Source of the DNA: Pseudoalteromonas sp. FUC4
GTDB taxonomy: Bacteria; Pseudomonadota; Gammaproteobacteria; Enterobacterales; Alteromonadaceae
DNA: 64,000 nucleotides
Assembly: GCF_008370255.1 (NCBI RefSeq)
Contig: NZ_SEUI01000001.1
Location: 435,295-499,294 of the forward strand
Reading direction: 5' to 3'
Both the position numbers and the translations under genes were made by a program. Position 1 is the first letter of the stretch. Each line of letters opens with the position of its first letter. Below the pieces are notes generated by a model. It made no database searches. It worked only from the letters and a program-made list of their open reading frames with translations, and was not told the origin of the DNA. Below, one piece after another: positions 45,004 to 53,461 of this stretch.

Positions 45004-45714
45004 ATGGCTAATCAAATAGCAACATGGCTAAATAAAGGCTACGCAGAAAAACTAGTAAAAGCGGCAACAGGGTATTGGAGCAAGTCGCGCAATTACGTTA
45101 TGTGGGCTGTGCAGCAAAAAGACGAGCTACAAAACGAAGAGCCAATTCTCGGCCTGCTAGCGTGGGAGCGGTTAACGCAGCGTTTAAATAGTGAACCGCT
45201 GGATCTCTACCGCAAGCGCGTACAACACGCGCTGGTCAATACAATTGACGCCGGAGAAATAGCAACCATAAAAGATATTTTTAACCGGCTGGATCTCCAG
45301 GTCATAAATGTGCGCGAACGAATAGAGGGGCGCGACTGGGATATTATTGCAATAGACATGACCGACTCAACGCTAGCAAGCGCATACGAGCTGTTGCCAG
45401 AGCTAATACAGCTGTACGGCCGAACATGCCGCCGATACGAACTAACAGTGCATAACTTGGCAGCAGTATCGCTAAGTCTTGGCCTAACGCATGTGCAATG
45501 GGATAACAACCACGTTAACTCAGCAACAAAAATAAACGCAATAACTGGCATTGATCACGGCGTAGTTCATAGCTTTTTGGGGCTAGACGCACTAACAAGC
45601 AACACGTACCACCAAGCAACAAGCATTGATGTGCAGCACAACATTACCGCGCACCAGCATTATGGGTTTTTAAGCAAAGACGGCGGCATAAGCACCGCTA
45701 AGGAGCAAATATGA
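45004..45714 (+). CDS. Tail protein I-like (baseplate)
   Basis: A 236-residue protein directly after the J-like gene. The first 150 residues (LVKAATGYWSKSRNYVMWAVQQKDELQNEEPILGLLAWERLTQRLNSEPLDLYRKRVQHALVNTIDAG) fit the P2 gpI tail family. The C-terminal third (HVNSATKINAITGIDHGVVHSFLGLDALTSNTYHQAT) is a strand-rich extension, perhaps for fibre attachment. It overlaps the next gene by 4 bases. Confidence 0.85.
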   Translation: MANQIATWLNKGYAEKLVKAATGYWSKSRNYVMWAVQQKDELQNEEPILGLLAWERLTQRLNSEPLDLYRKRVQHALVNTIDAGEIATIKDIFNRLDLQVINVRERIEGRDWDIIAIDMTDSTLASAYELLPELIQLYGRTCRRYELTVHNLAAVSLSLGLTHVQWDNNHVNSATKINAITGIDHGVVHSFLGLDALTSNTYHQATSIDVQHNITAHQHYGFLSKDGGISTAKEQI

Positions 45715-46289
45715 ATCAGGCAATAACCGGCATAATGACCAATGCTGGCAAGGCATACATAACAACAGCAACGCTGCAAAACAAAGGGCTTGAAGTAACA
45801 GAGCTAGTGTTTGCAAATATACCCGGGCTAAACGAGCAAGCAACCCGCAACCCAAACGAAAAAATGCCGGGCGGCGCACAAATAGTTTACCGTCGAAACA
45901 TAGATACCTCGGGCTATGTTGATGCAAACACAGTCGCGTGGGCAGTAGTGCTAGAACAAGACATAGGCGACTTTGACTACAACTGGATTGGCTTAGTTAC
46001 ACGCGACGGCACGCTGCTAGCAGTAGATTACTTACCCCTGCAGCGCAAGCGCCAAGGTGTAAACAACGTGCACAACCGCTCGTTTGTTTTAAAGTTTGCA
46101 GCTGCCGCAGCCCTAGCGCGTATTACTATTCCCGCGCAATCATGGATGTTTGATTACAGCCCGCAAATAGATGCGCTAACACTGTTAGCAACCAGCAATG
46201 CAACGGCACAAATAAACAACATGCGCCGCACGGTGCGCAACTACTTTTTAAATAAAAACTTCAGCAATTTCAGTAAGGAACTATCATGA
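45711..46289 (+). CDS. Tail fibre N-terminal (H-like, DUF3751) protein
   Basis: The 192-residue protein has the baseplate-attachment domain of phage tail fibres: AITGIMTNAGKAYITTATLQNKGLEVTELVFANIPGL, then AWAVVLEQDIGDFDYNWIGLVTRDGTLLAVDYLPLQRKRQGVNNVHNRSFVLKF. In P2 gpH this domain is fused to a long fibre; here it is a separate short protein overlapping the distal fibre gene by 4 bases. The two products probably assemble into one fibre. Confidence 0.85.
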   Translation: MNQAITGIMTNAGKAYITTATLQNKGLEVTELVFANIPGLNEQATRNPNEKMPGGAQIVYRRNIDTSGYVDANTVAWAVVLEQDIGDFDYNWIGLVTRDGTLLAVDYLPLQRKRQGVNNVHNRSFVLKFAAAAALARITIPAQSWMFDYSPQIDALTLLATSNATAQINNMRRTVRNYFLNKNFSNFSKELS

Positions 46290-47503
46290 GCGCAGAGCAA
46301 ATAAACCAGCTAGTAACCGCAGCCGACCAGCTAACAACAGCAATCGAAGGCAAAGCAGCAGAAATCGACAGCAAAACAACGCAGCTAGACCAATTCGTAA
46401 AAGGCAAGGCGGACGAAATGGCAATCGTTGCATCAGAGGGCTACCGCAACGCAATCGAGCATGCATCAGGCGGCCGCAATAAAGTGATCATCGACGACCA
46501 AGGCAACCCAAATGTGATGGTGCCAATTGCCCCGTTCACATATGAAGAGTTAGCCGCTGCAATCCAAGAAAAATACAGCATAGACTTAAACTTAGGCACC
46601 GGCATTCCAACCATGTTTATGCGCAACGGTGTTCAGCTGGGCGAAGTGTACATTGGCAAATACCTAGCATCAGCCGGAGCAAATGGCGGCTGCAGTGTTA
46701 TCGGTGGCGTACAGCCGCGCACATCAGTTAATTACGACCAGGCAAAAGCGCTATGCAATAACAAAGGCGACGGCTGGCACATGATGAGCATTCACGAATG
46801 GGCAGCAATAGCGCTGTGGTCTTATGCAAATGGCACAGTACCGCGCGGAAATACAAATTATGGTCGCAGCCACGAAAACAAATTAGAAACAGCACGCCGT
46901 AGAGACAACGGCTTGCCAGGCGAAACATCAGGAATAGCAATAACCGACACCGGTAAAGGCCCTGCAATATGGTCGCACGACCACACCGAATGGGGAATTC
47001 AAGACCTAGTGGGTAACGTGTGGGAATGGATAGACCAAATGATGCTAGACGAAGGTCAGATCATTACTACGCTTGACAACAACCCGGCAGTAATTGAAGA
47101 AAATTGGAACAAGCACACGGCGTTTTTCGACTCGCCAACGGCAAACACAGAAGGCATCGGCAGCGCTGGATCTCCAAAGCTAAGCAACAGCGTTACAAAT
47201 CGCAACGGCCCAGTAGGCAATGACGCGTACTACAACCCTTATTTAACAAATAGCCACTTTGCAGCAATCGAAAAGACGCTCGACTACAACAAAATCGAGC
47301 TGTTACGCCGCCTGTTAATCGAGTCAGAATCAACAACCACGGTTGGCGGCTACATCTACTGCCGAAACTATGGCAGTCGTTTCCCACTGCGTGGAGGCCA
47401 CTGGCGCTTTGGCTCGGACTCTGGGCTGGGCGCGCTCGCTCTGAACGATGCGCGTTCGAGTGCGAACATTGGTTTCGGTTTTCGTCCCGCTTTCTTTGCG
47501 TAA
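46286..47503 (+). CDS. Receptor-binding tail protein with C-type-lectin (FGE/DGR-target) fold
   Basis: The 405-residue protein starts with a coiled-coil-like stem (residues 1-60, QINQLVTAADQLTTAIEG...). The C-terminal 250 residues form an FGE-sulfatase/C-type-lectin-like domain: DGWHMMSIHEWAAIALWSY, IWSHDHTEWGIQDLVGNVWEWIDQM, and finally LRGGHWRFGSD....LALNDARSSANIGFGFRPAFF. This ending is the hallmark of proteins varied by diversity-generating retroelements. The last 35 codons differ sharply in base composition from the rest (GC-rich, many NNY changes). It is the likely receptor-binding tip. No reverse transcriptase gene is seen. Confidence 0.88.
   Translation: MSAEQINQLVTAADQLTTAIEGKAAEIDSKTTQLDQFVKGKADEMAIVASEGYRNAIEHASGGRNKVIIDDQGNPNVMVPIAPFTYEELAAAIQEKYSIDLNLGTGIPTMFMRNGVQLGEVYIGKYLASAGANGGCSVIGGVQPRTSVNYDQAKALCNNKGDGWHMMSIHEWAAIALWSYANGTVPRGNTNYGRSHENKLETARRRDNGLPGETSGIAITDTGKGPAIWSHDHTEWGIQDLVGNVWEWIDQMMLDEGQIITTLDNNPAVIEENWNKHTAFFDSPTANTEGIGSAGSPKLSNSVTNRNGPVGNDAYYNPYLTNSHFAAIEKTLDYNKIELLRRLLIESESTTTVGGYIYCRNYGSRFPLRGGHWRFGSDSGLGALALNDARSSANIGFGFRPAFFA
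47390..47500 (+). other. DGR-like variable region (VR) at the fibre 3' end
   Basis: The DNA contains constant blocks (CGTGGAGGCCACTGG, GCTCGCTCTGAAC, GCGCGTTCGA, GGTTTCGGTTTTCGTCCC) typical of VR/TR pairs. Between them, codons are changed at positions that are usually AAC/AAT in templates. It ends just before the stop and is followed within 25 bases by a hairpin. The template and RT are not in the window, so this call is based on the similarity of pattern. Confidence 0.6.
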
Positions 47504-47523
47504 TTGGTTATTGAAATTTGAAC

Positions 47524-47541
47524 CCCGCGCGATAGCGCGGG
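47524..47541. other. GC hairpin after the variable region
   Basis: CCCGCGC, loop GATA, GCGCGGG. It has no U-tract, so it is a poor terminator. DGR targets often have a similar tetraloop hairpin downstream of the IMH sequence. Confidence 0.7.
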
Positions 47542-47569
47542 CATAACTAACAATTTAAAAGGTAAAACT

Positions 47570-47857
47570 ATGTTTACGTACATTTACAAAGGCGCAAGCC
47601 ACAGCAATACAAGCAGCGAATACATGCAAAAACTAGGCATGGACCAAGAGCAAATTGAATCTGTATTAAATCAGCAGCAGTTTGAGCTAAGCCAAAATGT
47701 AGAAAAGCGCCAAGCGGCATACAAAGCCGAGTCAGACCCGCTATACATGGAAGCGCAGTTCGACGGCACGCCAGAGTCGCTACAAAAGTGGCGCGACAAA
47801 GTAGCCGAAATTAAAGCGCGCTACCCACTGCCAGAAAGCACAGCAGAAAATGCATAA
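47570..47857 (+). CDS. Small tail-associated protein (95 aa)
   Basis: A charged helical protein (FTYIYKGASHSNTSSEYMQKLGMDQEQIESVLNQQQFELSQN...) preceded by AAAGGTAAAACT. It lies just after the fibre gene, where tail fibre chaperones are common, but it does not show a clear known chaperone domain. Overlaps the next gene by 8 bases. Confidence 0.65.
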   Translation: MFTYIYKGASHSNTSSEYMQKLGMDQEQIESVLNQQQFELSQNVEKRQAAYKAESDPLYMEAQFDGTPESLQKWRDKVAEIKARYPLPESTAENA

Positions 47858-48479
47858 CATAGCGCTATGCTACCACCAATCCGCCGCCCCTTGCTCAATG
47901 CAAGAGGGCGCGCAGCTGCTTGCATCGGCAATAAAAGACGACTCGCGCACAGATAAGCCAGCACAATATAGCGCGCTGCTTTTATCTGTAAGCGCAAACG
48001 ACCCCGCCGCACTGGCAAGCTCGCTCAGCACAATAAATGAATACTGCCCAATAGCCGAGTTCATCGCCTGCGCGCAATACAGCCAAAGCCAAAGCACGCT
48101 AGAGCAAAGTAAGCTGGCAACGTACGAAGGCCAAAGCTTGGAGTGGCAAATAAGCGCCCTGCAAAACTGGCTACCACTGCGTAAAAAGCAAATAGCAGCT
48201 GAGTTAGTGGCCGCAAACGACAGCGGCAAGCAGTTAATAACCACTATCGACGATGCATTAATCAAAGCCGCAGAACTAAAAACCGCCCGCGACCAGCGAT
48301 TAAATCAAGCACAGTTCACAGCAAAAAGCAGCGCCGTAGATGTGCAATTAATTACTGCAGGCAGCGCTAAGCAGCTAGCCGATGCAATCACCCGCAAAGG
48401 CAGCGACCAAATGTATTGGGCAATGTGCGTATTTGTAGGCCAAGCAGCTGAGCTAAATAAAATTAAAGAGGTATTATGA
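47850..48479 (+). CDS. Hypothetical tail-operon protein (209 aa)
   Basis: An Ala/Ser/Gln-rich protein with helical segments (LLASAIKDDSRTDKPAQYSALLLSVSANDPAALASSLSTIN and QLADAITRKGSDQMYWAMCVFVGQAAELN). It overlaps both neighbours slightly, so it belongs to the tail operon. It could be a tail fibre assembly factor or a baseplate part. No family recognised. Confidence 0.65.
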   Translation: MHNIALCYHQSAAPCSMQEGAQLLASAIKDDSRTDKPAQYSALLLSVSANDPAALASSLSTINEYCPIAEFIACAQYSQSQSTLEQSKLATYEGQSLEWQISALQNWLPLRKKQIAAELVAANDSGKQLITTIDDALIKAAELKTARDQRLNQAQFTAKSSAVDVQLITAGSAKQLADAITRKGSDQMYWAMCVFVGQAAELNKIKEVL

Positions 48480-48961
48480 GCATAGCACTCGACGGCTGGA
48501 ACGTGCCCGGGTTCGAAACCCGCGTAAACGCAGGCGTAAAATTAGCCGGTGGCGATATGTCAGGCCTTGGCAGCTTTTCACTAAGTAGCGACCAAGGCGT
48601 AAAGTCGGGCACACTAACCGTAAATACTAAAATCCCATTTAACGAAAGCGCTAGCCTGGCATTATTAATAAGCAAAGCAAAAGCGCTGGATGAAAACGGC
48701 GCGCGCATCATTTACACCGTAAATAACGAGCTAGCCGCAGCATATAAAATACGTAAAGCAAAATTCGATGGCGACATAAGCGCTAGCGAAATAGAAAATA
48801 AAAAAGGCTGGCAAGTAGCATTTAAGCTGGTAGAAGTGCAATCTGTATCAGAGCGCGAGCAACAGCAGCTAGACGAACAAGCAACCGAAAGCGCCCAGCC
48901 GCAAGCAACAACCAGCAACGACGACGTGCAAAATAAATTTAACGAGGTCGAAGGGCCATGA
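48476..48961 (+). CDS. Baseplate-complex protein (tail operon)
   Basis: A 161-residue protein with IALDGWNVPGFETRVNAGVKLAGGDMSGLGSFSLSSDQGVKSGTLTVNTKIPFN, resembling baseplate complex / DNA circularisation N-terminal-type proteins that precede the D-like gene in HP1-like phages. The C-terminal 40 residues are Gln/Glu-rich. It overlaps the next gene by 4 bases. Confidence 0.65.
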   Translation: MSIALDGWNVPGFETRVNAGVKLAGGDMSGLGSFSLSSDQGVKSGTLTVNTKIPFNESASLALLISKAKALDENGARIIYTVNNELAAAYKIRKAKFDGDISASEIENKKGWQVAFKLVEVQSVSEREQQQLDEQATESAQPQATTSNDDVQNKFNEVEGP

Positions 48962-49662
48962 GCACCCGACTCTCTAACACGCTAACCATTGGCGGCAACA
49001 CAGTAACCAATATTGTTAGCAAAACCGTGCAGCTAGACATTGCCAGCACCGGTCGCGCAAAATTTGAAGTGGTCGCAGAGCAAGAGCCAAGCGGGTTGGT
49101 TGAGCTGCACTTAGGTTACACGCTCGATAATATGATCCCGTATTTTCTCGGTGTAATAGAGTCAAAGCACCAAGCCAACGGCCGCTGGTATTTAACCTGC
49201 CGCGAACTGCTAGGCGCGTTAAGTTTTCCCGCCCCACTTGCTATTCGTCACGCAACAATTACAGCCGTGCTTGATGAGCTAGCAAAGCTCGGTGTTGAGT
49301 TTATAACGCGAGATAACGCCGAATATTTAAACCAAGTAAAACCAGCGTTTTATCACAGCGGCACAGGCATAGAAGCGCTTAGGCAAATAGCTAAAGTGTG
49401 GGGCATTAACGACTTTATATTTCAGCAGCGCCCCGACGGCAAAATATTTGTCGGCAGCTGGCACGACTCGCGCTGGCCGCTCGCAGCAATAAACGACTTT
49501 CCAGAGCACACAATAACAGCCAAAAGCTCAACCACCGGCGAGCTAATAGCCATTCCAAAACTAAGACCAGGCATACAAATAAATGGCCGACACATAACCG
49601 AAGTAACCTTAATCAACGACAGGATGCACATACGATGGTCAAACAAGCCATTAAACGCCTAG
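48958..49662 (+). CDS. Baseplate hub protein (P2 gpD-like)
   Basis: The 234-residue protein has the order of gpD/late-control-type hub proteins: strand-rich N-terminus (TLTIGGNTVTNIVSKTVQLDIASTGRAKFEV), then ATITAVLDELAKLGVEFITRD and FYHSGTGIEALRQIAKVWGINDFIFQQRPDGKIFVG. It is shorter than P2 gpD (387 aa). The V-like gene starts 27 bases before its end. Confidence 0.75.
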   Translation: MSTRLSNTLTIGGNTVTNIVSKTVQLDIASTGRAKFEVVAEQEPSGLVELHLGYTLDNMIPYFLGVIESKHQANGRWYLTCRELLGALSFPAPLAIRHATITAVLDELAKLGVEFITRDNAEYLNQVKPAFYHSGTGIEALRQIAKVWGINDFIFQQRPDGKIFVGSWHDSRWPLAAINDFPEHTITAKSSTTGELIAIPKLRPGIQINGRHITEVTLINDRMHIRWSNKPLNA

Positions 49663-50588
49663 TACAGCGCTACTTTCCAGAGCTAAGTGAGCGTAAACAC
49701 CTGCCGCAATTGGCGCGCATTGAAAAAATATACGACTTACCAAGCAGCGGCGCAGCCATTAGCACCGCATTTAGGCCGTTAAAAGCCGCCGACGTACAGC
49801 TATTAAACCCGCTAACAGGCGAGCCATTGGCCGTGCCCGTATTTCAACAGGTAACACTCGGCACAGGGCAAGCATCCGACCACGGATTATTAAACGAACC
49901 AACGCCAGGCATGCATTGTTTAATACAATATATAGACGGCCTAAACAGCCATGCCGTGATCACCAATTTACTGCCATGGCAAGGCCTAGTGCCCGAGCAC
50001 AAACGAACAGATGTAACGCTGCAGCAAAGCAACCGCAGCAAAATACAAGGCCGCGACGGCAACTGGCACACCACAACCGACGGCGACATAACCCAAACCA
50101 GCGACACAAACAAAACAACAGCACGCAGCAGCGAACAAAACTACCACGAGCGCAGCGCCAATATAGCCACGCACGACACGCTAAAAATAGACGGCAACCA
50201 AGTAACCGAAGTAATGGGCGCCCTAAAAACAGTGGTCGGTGAAAAAGCATTAATAGTCGCACTTGAGGGGTTACTGCTAGGCAGTAAAAAGCAGGTAGAC
50301 ATTGAAGCGCATGACAACATGAGCCTAACCACACTCAAAACCCTACACGCCAAAGCCACCGAACTGGCAAAAGTAGAGGGCAAAACCGTGTGGCTAGGTA
50401 ATAATTCAGTAAACGTGGCTCAAGTACTGCTAGATTTAATAAGCCTGGTTAAAGACATAAACCAAAGCCTAGAAATCCACGGTCACAAAGACCAAGGCGC
50501 GGGACCGCCAATTACCAAAGGCGAATTCACCGGCCACAAATCAACAGCCAACAGCTTAAAAAGCACACTAGAGCCAGTAGTAGAATAG
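49635..50588 (+). CDS. Baseplate spike protein (P2 gpV-like)
   Basis: A 317-residue protein with an OB-fold-like middle region (ADVQLLNPLTGEPLAVPVFQQVTLGTGQASDHGLLNEPTPGMHCLIQYIDG), then a repetitive strand-rich part (KIQGRDGNWHTTTDGDITQTSDTN...) that should form the beta-helical spike, and a C-terminal stretch with His/Asp (EIHGHKDQGAGPPITKGEFTGHK) like the metal-binding tip of gpV. It is larger than P2 gpV (211 aa). The ATG lies inside the hub gene, so translation is coupled. Confidence 0.8.
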   Translation: MVKQAIKRLVQRYFPELSERKHLPQLARIEKIYDLPSSGAAISTAFRPLKAADVQLLNPLTGEPLAVPVFQQVTLGTGQASDHGLLNEPTPGMHCLIQYIDGLNSHAVITNLLPWQGLVPEHKRTDVTLQQSNRSKIQGRDGNWHTTTDGDITQTSDTNKTTARSSEQNYHERSANIATHDTLKIDGNQVTEVMGALKTVVGEKALIVALEGLLLGSKKQVDIEAHDNMSLTTLKTLHAKATELAKVEGKTVWLGNNSVNVAQVLLDLISLVKDINQSLEIHGHKDQGAGPPITKGEFTGHKSTANSLKSTLEPVVE

Positions 50589-50663
50589 TGAAATCCCATT
50601 CAGTTGCGCGATTTTAAAAGTAGGTTAGGCTATCTGCAAATAACAGAAAAGGTAATTTGTATT

Positions 50664-50834
50664 ATGATGGAAAAGCTAGATCGAATCGCAGAACTAAATA
50701 CAGAGATATTAGCTGTATTAACTTTGCTAACCAGAGACGAAAACTACACAGAACTAAAGCATCAGCTCCTGGACTCAGTACTAAAACGGCTACTGAATAA
50801 TAGCGTATCTATAAATAAAGAATTATTAAATTAA
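50664..50834 (+). CDS. Small helical protein at the end of the tail operon
   Basis: A 56-residue protein (MMEKLDRIAELNTEILAVLTLLTRDENYTELKHQLLDSVLKRLLNN...) starting at ATG 50664 with AAAAGG about 12 bases before it. It is leucine-rich and probably helical. The terminator begins within its stop. Function unknown. Confidence 0.55.
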   Translation: MMEKLDRIAELNTEILAVLTLLTRDENYTELKHQLLDSVLKRLLNNSVSINKELLN

Positions 50835-50857
50835 AAAAGGGCTTTAGCCCTTTTTTT
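50833..50857 (+). terminator. Terminator of the late tail operon
   Basis: AAAAAAGGGC, loop TTTA, GCCCTTTTTTT. Confidence 0.9.
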
Positions 50858-50874
50858 GAATTTGTAGAGTAAGT

Positions 50875-50895
50875 GTGTATAAATATGTGTATAAA
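50875..50895. promoter_or_regulatory. Integrase arm-type repeats, right end
   Basis: Two direct copies of GTGTATAAA lie at 50875 and 50887, about 60 bases inside the attR core. They match the three copies next to int. Confidence 0.6.
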
Positions 50896-50952
50896 TTATT
50901 TGAAAGTTTTTAATTGTACAAATAAAAACAAGATCTTAACTAGTTTTAACTA

Positions 50953-50973
50953 TAGTCGTGCCAGTAGATTGTT
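50953..50973. other. attR core
   Basis: TAGTCGTGCCA, then G, then TAGATTGTT, matching the left core with one mismatch. The bases to its right encode the displaced native start of sbcB. Confidence 0.9.
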
Positions 50974-50999
50974 GCTTGATTTTGCTCTTGATATGCCAT
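50953..50999 (-). pseudogene. sbcB: Displaced native 5' end of sbcB
   Basis: Reading from the ATG at 50999 leftwards gives MAYQEQNQATIYWHDY, which aligns with the start of the ExoI encoded at the left prophage end (ESYQENQETIYWHDY). The frame runs into phage DNA at attR. Joining position 50973/50953 to 15156/15136 would rebuild the uninterrupted gene. The next 290 bases, up to 51288, hold the original sbcB promoter region and no gene. Confidence 0.92.
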
Positions 51000-51288
51000 G
51001 CTGAAAACCCTGAGTAGTTAACTTAAAACGCCTAAATGCGCGCCAAGTTACTAAAATAATGAATTATTTAGATTATGGCATATGGGCGAGGGAGTTTATA
51101 GGTTTGGGTGATAAATGATGTGTTAGTGATGTTTAATAATGTAACAATACCAGTCGCTAATATTGTTAGTTAGTGTGGTGAAAATGTCTTTATTAATGTA
51201 GTTATAAGGGTAATATTTTATAAATAGGGAATATAAGCATTTTGAACATTAAATTAATAGCGGCTTTGACTAATGGAGAAAGTGATTA

Positions 51289-51921
51289 ATGGTAAATATG
51301 ATAATTGGACTTCTATGTGCTTTAGCTGGTGGTTATATGGGGCACTATTTTACTGTAAAAATGTTCAATGACAGAGTCAAAGCACAAAATAAAGCTTTAT
51401 ATGATGAATTTGAAATAATTAAAGATATTTTTGCTAGCCATATCAAAGGGTTATTAGATGACTTCGACTCAAATTTAAAATCAAAGTACTCAGGGCTACG
51501 TAAGCTAGATATGAGTTTTGTTAATAGTCTATTACTTGAACTGGCAGCATCAAAAGACATACCTTCAAAAGAGGTTCGATTATTGATAAAAAACCTAAAT
51601 CAAGTCTCAGCAAACCTATCTGAGAAAATATATAGTCGAGAGAGTAAAATTGAAGAATGGTTTAATGCATCACTTAATATAGAGCCTAAAGATAGATTTG
51701 CATTTAAATCATCAATCCAATTTCATACCGGTGGGTTATTACTGGTAGCTATTGATGTTATTTACCACACAAGCAAAGTACTTCGTGACCGCAATCACTT
51801 TCAATTTAGTTCCCCTTCGCACATCGAATTTGCAGAAGTAGCATGTAAAGTTTCTGGTATATATTTTGATAAGCAAGTTTGGGAACGGATCGTCAGCGGT
51901 TCTTTTTCAGGTACTAAATAA
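51289..51921 (+). CDS. Membrane-anchored hypothetical protein
   Basis: A 210-residue protein with an N-terminal hydrophobic helix (MIIGLLCALAGGYMGHYF, residues 4-21) and a helical cytoplasmic domain. It is AT-rich, and there is no recognised family. It may belong to the host rather than the phage since it lies outside attR. GGAGAAAGTGATTA precedes the ATG. Confidence 0.6.
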   Translation: MVNMIIGLLCALAGGYMGHYFTVKMFNDRVKAQNKALYDEFEIIKDIFASHIKGLLDDFDSNLKSKYSGLRKLDMSFVNSLLLELAASKDIPSKEVRLLIKNLNQVSANLSEKIYSRESKIEEWFNASLNIEPKDRFAFKSSIQFHTGGLLLVAIDVIYHTSKVLRDRNHFQFSSPSHIEFAEVACKVSGIYFDKQVWERIVSGSFSGTK

Positions 51922-51963
51922 TATAAATAAATCTTAATAAGAGATTTTTTGGTTCAGAAAGCA

Positions 51964-52776
51964 ATGAGATTAAAATTAAAAGTAACATTCCTTTGCTCAT
52001 TCCTTATATCTACTAGTGCTTTAGCTGGACTGGCTAAAGTTCAAGTAAATGGCTTTGACGTTGAATACGAGCTAGCTGGTAAAGGTAAACATACTATTTT
52101 ACTTGAAGCGGGCGGCTCTGCTGGTTTAAGTGATTGGGAACCGGTTTTTGAATCACTTACCAAGCACGGTAAAGTTATACGGTATTCTCGTATTGGTAAT
52201 GGTGGTTCTACGCAAATAAAGAAAAACTATAGCTCAGAAGAATATGCAGCTGAGGCTGTGTTATTACTCAAAACACTGAAAATAGAAGAGCCTGTTGTGT
52301 ATGTTGCGCACTCTTATGGTGCTTATATTGCACGTGTATTTGCTGCAACATACCCTAATCAAATTAAAGCGTTGATGTTAATTGAGCCTGCCTCAGAGCA
52401 CGATGTAGATATTATGCGCGCAATTGATTTGCTACGCGCTGAAAAAGAAATTGCAGCTATAAAGCTCGACGATATGAAAAATGGAATGTCGAATCAGTAT
52501 TTAGATTTTTGGGCAAAACGTCCACTGCCTGATTATCCACAAATTGCTGACATACCCGTGACAGTAATTGCCTCAGTTAAAAAGTATAAAAAGCCATCGG
52601 TATTATTTTTTACCGACAAAGCGCGTGAAATGTGGGGCGACTTACACTCAAAATGGGCTAATGCATTTCCTCAAGGTGAAATAGTAATAACAAATAAGAG
52701 CTATCACTATCCGCAAAATGATGAGCCAGAAATGGTTGTAGCCCAAGTAGTTAAGTTGCTTGAACATACTAAATAG
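51964..52776 (+). CDS. Secreted alpha/beta hydrolase
   Basis: A 270-residue hydrolase with an N-terminal signal peptide (RLKLKVTFLCSFLISTSALA, cleavage after ALA). The nucleophile elbow is VYVAHSYGAYIARVFAA. An oxyanion region is LLEAGGSAGLSDWEPVF, and the catalytic His probably lies in NKSYHYPQND near the end. It would act in the periplasm or outside the cell on an ester or amide. The ATG at 51964 is chosen over a TTG 15 bases upstream because the signal peptide then has its usual length. Confidence 0.85.
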   Translation: MRLKLKVTFLCSFLISTSALAGLAKVQVNGFDVEYELAGKGKHTILLEAGGSAGLSDWEPVFESLTKHGKVIRYSRIGNGGSTQIKKNYSSEEYAAEAVLLLKTLKIEEPVVYVAHSYGAYIARVFAATYPNQIKALMLIEPASEHDVDIMRAIDLLRAEKEIAAIKLDDMKNGMSNQYLDFWAKRPLPDYPQIADIPVTVIASVKKYKKPSVLFFTDKAREMWGDLHSKWANAFPQGEIVITNKSYHYPQNDEPEMVVAQVVKLLEHTK

Positions 52777-52830
52777 GTGTTGATTTGGTTGCTGATTGTA
52801 TAAATACCAATTGGCGTAAATTAGTAATTT

Positions 52831-52963
52831 GGCATTAGACTAAAGTCTATAGGTTAGATTTATTCACTTATTAGGTTTGTTTTAATCGTTTGTCGGTTTT
52901 GTGTTAATTCTCTAAAGTTTAGTTGTCGGCAACAAGCACGGCTTAACCAACAGGATTACGACC
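52831..52963 (+). repeat. Duplicated leader of the small secreted protein, copy 1
   Basis: About 130 bases from ATTAGACTAAAGTCTATAGG to the start codon, repeated before the paralogue at 55796 with about 90% identity. Contains a perfect AGACT-AA-AGTCT dyad and two TTGTCGG words, presumably promoter and regulatory DNA kept with the gene. Confidence 0.85.
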
Positions 52964-53371
52964 ATGAAACTTACACTTATCAAAACTATCGCTCTTAGCT
53001 CACTACTTACATGTTCAGCTGCTGCAATGGCTGAGCAAAGTGATTACAAATTAATGGTTATTGAAGCTGCAACAGCGCCACAGCCACTTGAGCAATCATT
53101 TAATAGCTGCGCACTGAATGTTAAGTCAAAAAATTACGCTGAAGCTGAAGCAATTTGTACTAAAGCAATCGCGCTTTTAAAAGACGCAGATGGCCCTAAA
53201 TTTAAAGTACGCCAACTTACGTCATTCGCATTAAGCAACCGTGGTGTTGCACGTTTAAAAGCGAATAATGACACTGCTGGCCTTGCTGATTTATACGAAG
53301 CAAACCAAATGTCTACAAGTACAATGGTATCGCACAACTTAACTCGCGCTAAAGAAGAGCTTTCTTTATAA
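52964..53371 (+). CDS. Small secreted TPR-like protein, paralogue 1
   Basis: The 135-residue protein has a signal peptide (KLTLIKTIALSSLLTCSAAAMA) and a mature part of about 110 residues containing helical-repeat pattern (SKNYAEAEAICTKAIALLKDADG..RQLTSFALSNRGVARLKANNDTAGLADLYEANQMS...). This resembles one or two TPR units. Cys residues in SCALN and ICTK may form a disulphide. A nearly identical copy lies 3 kb downstream. Role unknown; likely periplasmic. Confidence 0.8.
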   Translation: MKLTLIKTIALSSLLTCSAAAMAEQSDYKLMVIEAATAPQPLEQSFNSCALNVKSKNYAEAEAICTKAIALLKDADGPKFKVRQLTSFALSNRGVARLKANNDTAGLADLYEANQMSTSTMVSHNLTRAKEELSL

Positions 53372-53420
53372 ACACTTTATAAAGTGCTTACCAAAAGCAT
53401 GTTATAAAATAGCGAGAGTA

Positions 53421-53461
53421 AAAAAGCCCATGTTAGGTTAATTCCTAACATGGGCTTTTTT
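53421..53461. terminator. Terminator after paralogue 1
   Basis: AAAAAGCCCATGTTAGG and its complement CCTAACATGGGCTTTTT around a 6-base loop. A related hairpin follows paralogue 2. Confidence 0.9.

Larger units (their letters stand above)
15136..50973. mobile_element. P2/HP1-like prophage integrated in the 5' end of sbcB
   Basis: The element is bounded by near-identical 21-base attachment cores (15136-15156 and 50953-50973). It contains an integrase at one end, CI/Cro-like regulators, a gpA-type rolling-circle endonuclease, the divergent portal/terminase versus scaffold/capsid arrangement diagnostic of P2-like phages, and a contractile tail operon (sheath, tube, E/E' chaperone, tape measure, baseplate J/I, fibre, D- and V-like proteins). 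All core morphogenesis genes read through without damage, so it may be inducible. Two accessory blocks sit at hot spots: between int and CI, and between the replication gene and the holins. Confidence 0.95.

Noticed and set aside
47504..47569. Hairpin after the fibre gene as an intrinsic terminator
   Set aside because: There is no T-run after the stem, and the following tail genes need to be transcribed from the same operon.
49960..50334. Cys-rich open frame opposite the spike gene
   Set aside because: It mirrors the codon bias of the gpV-like gene and lies fully inside it; composition is typical of an antisense artefact.
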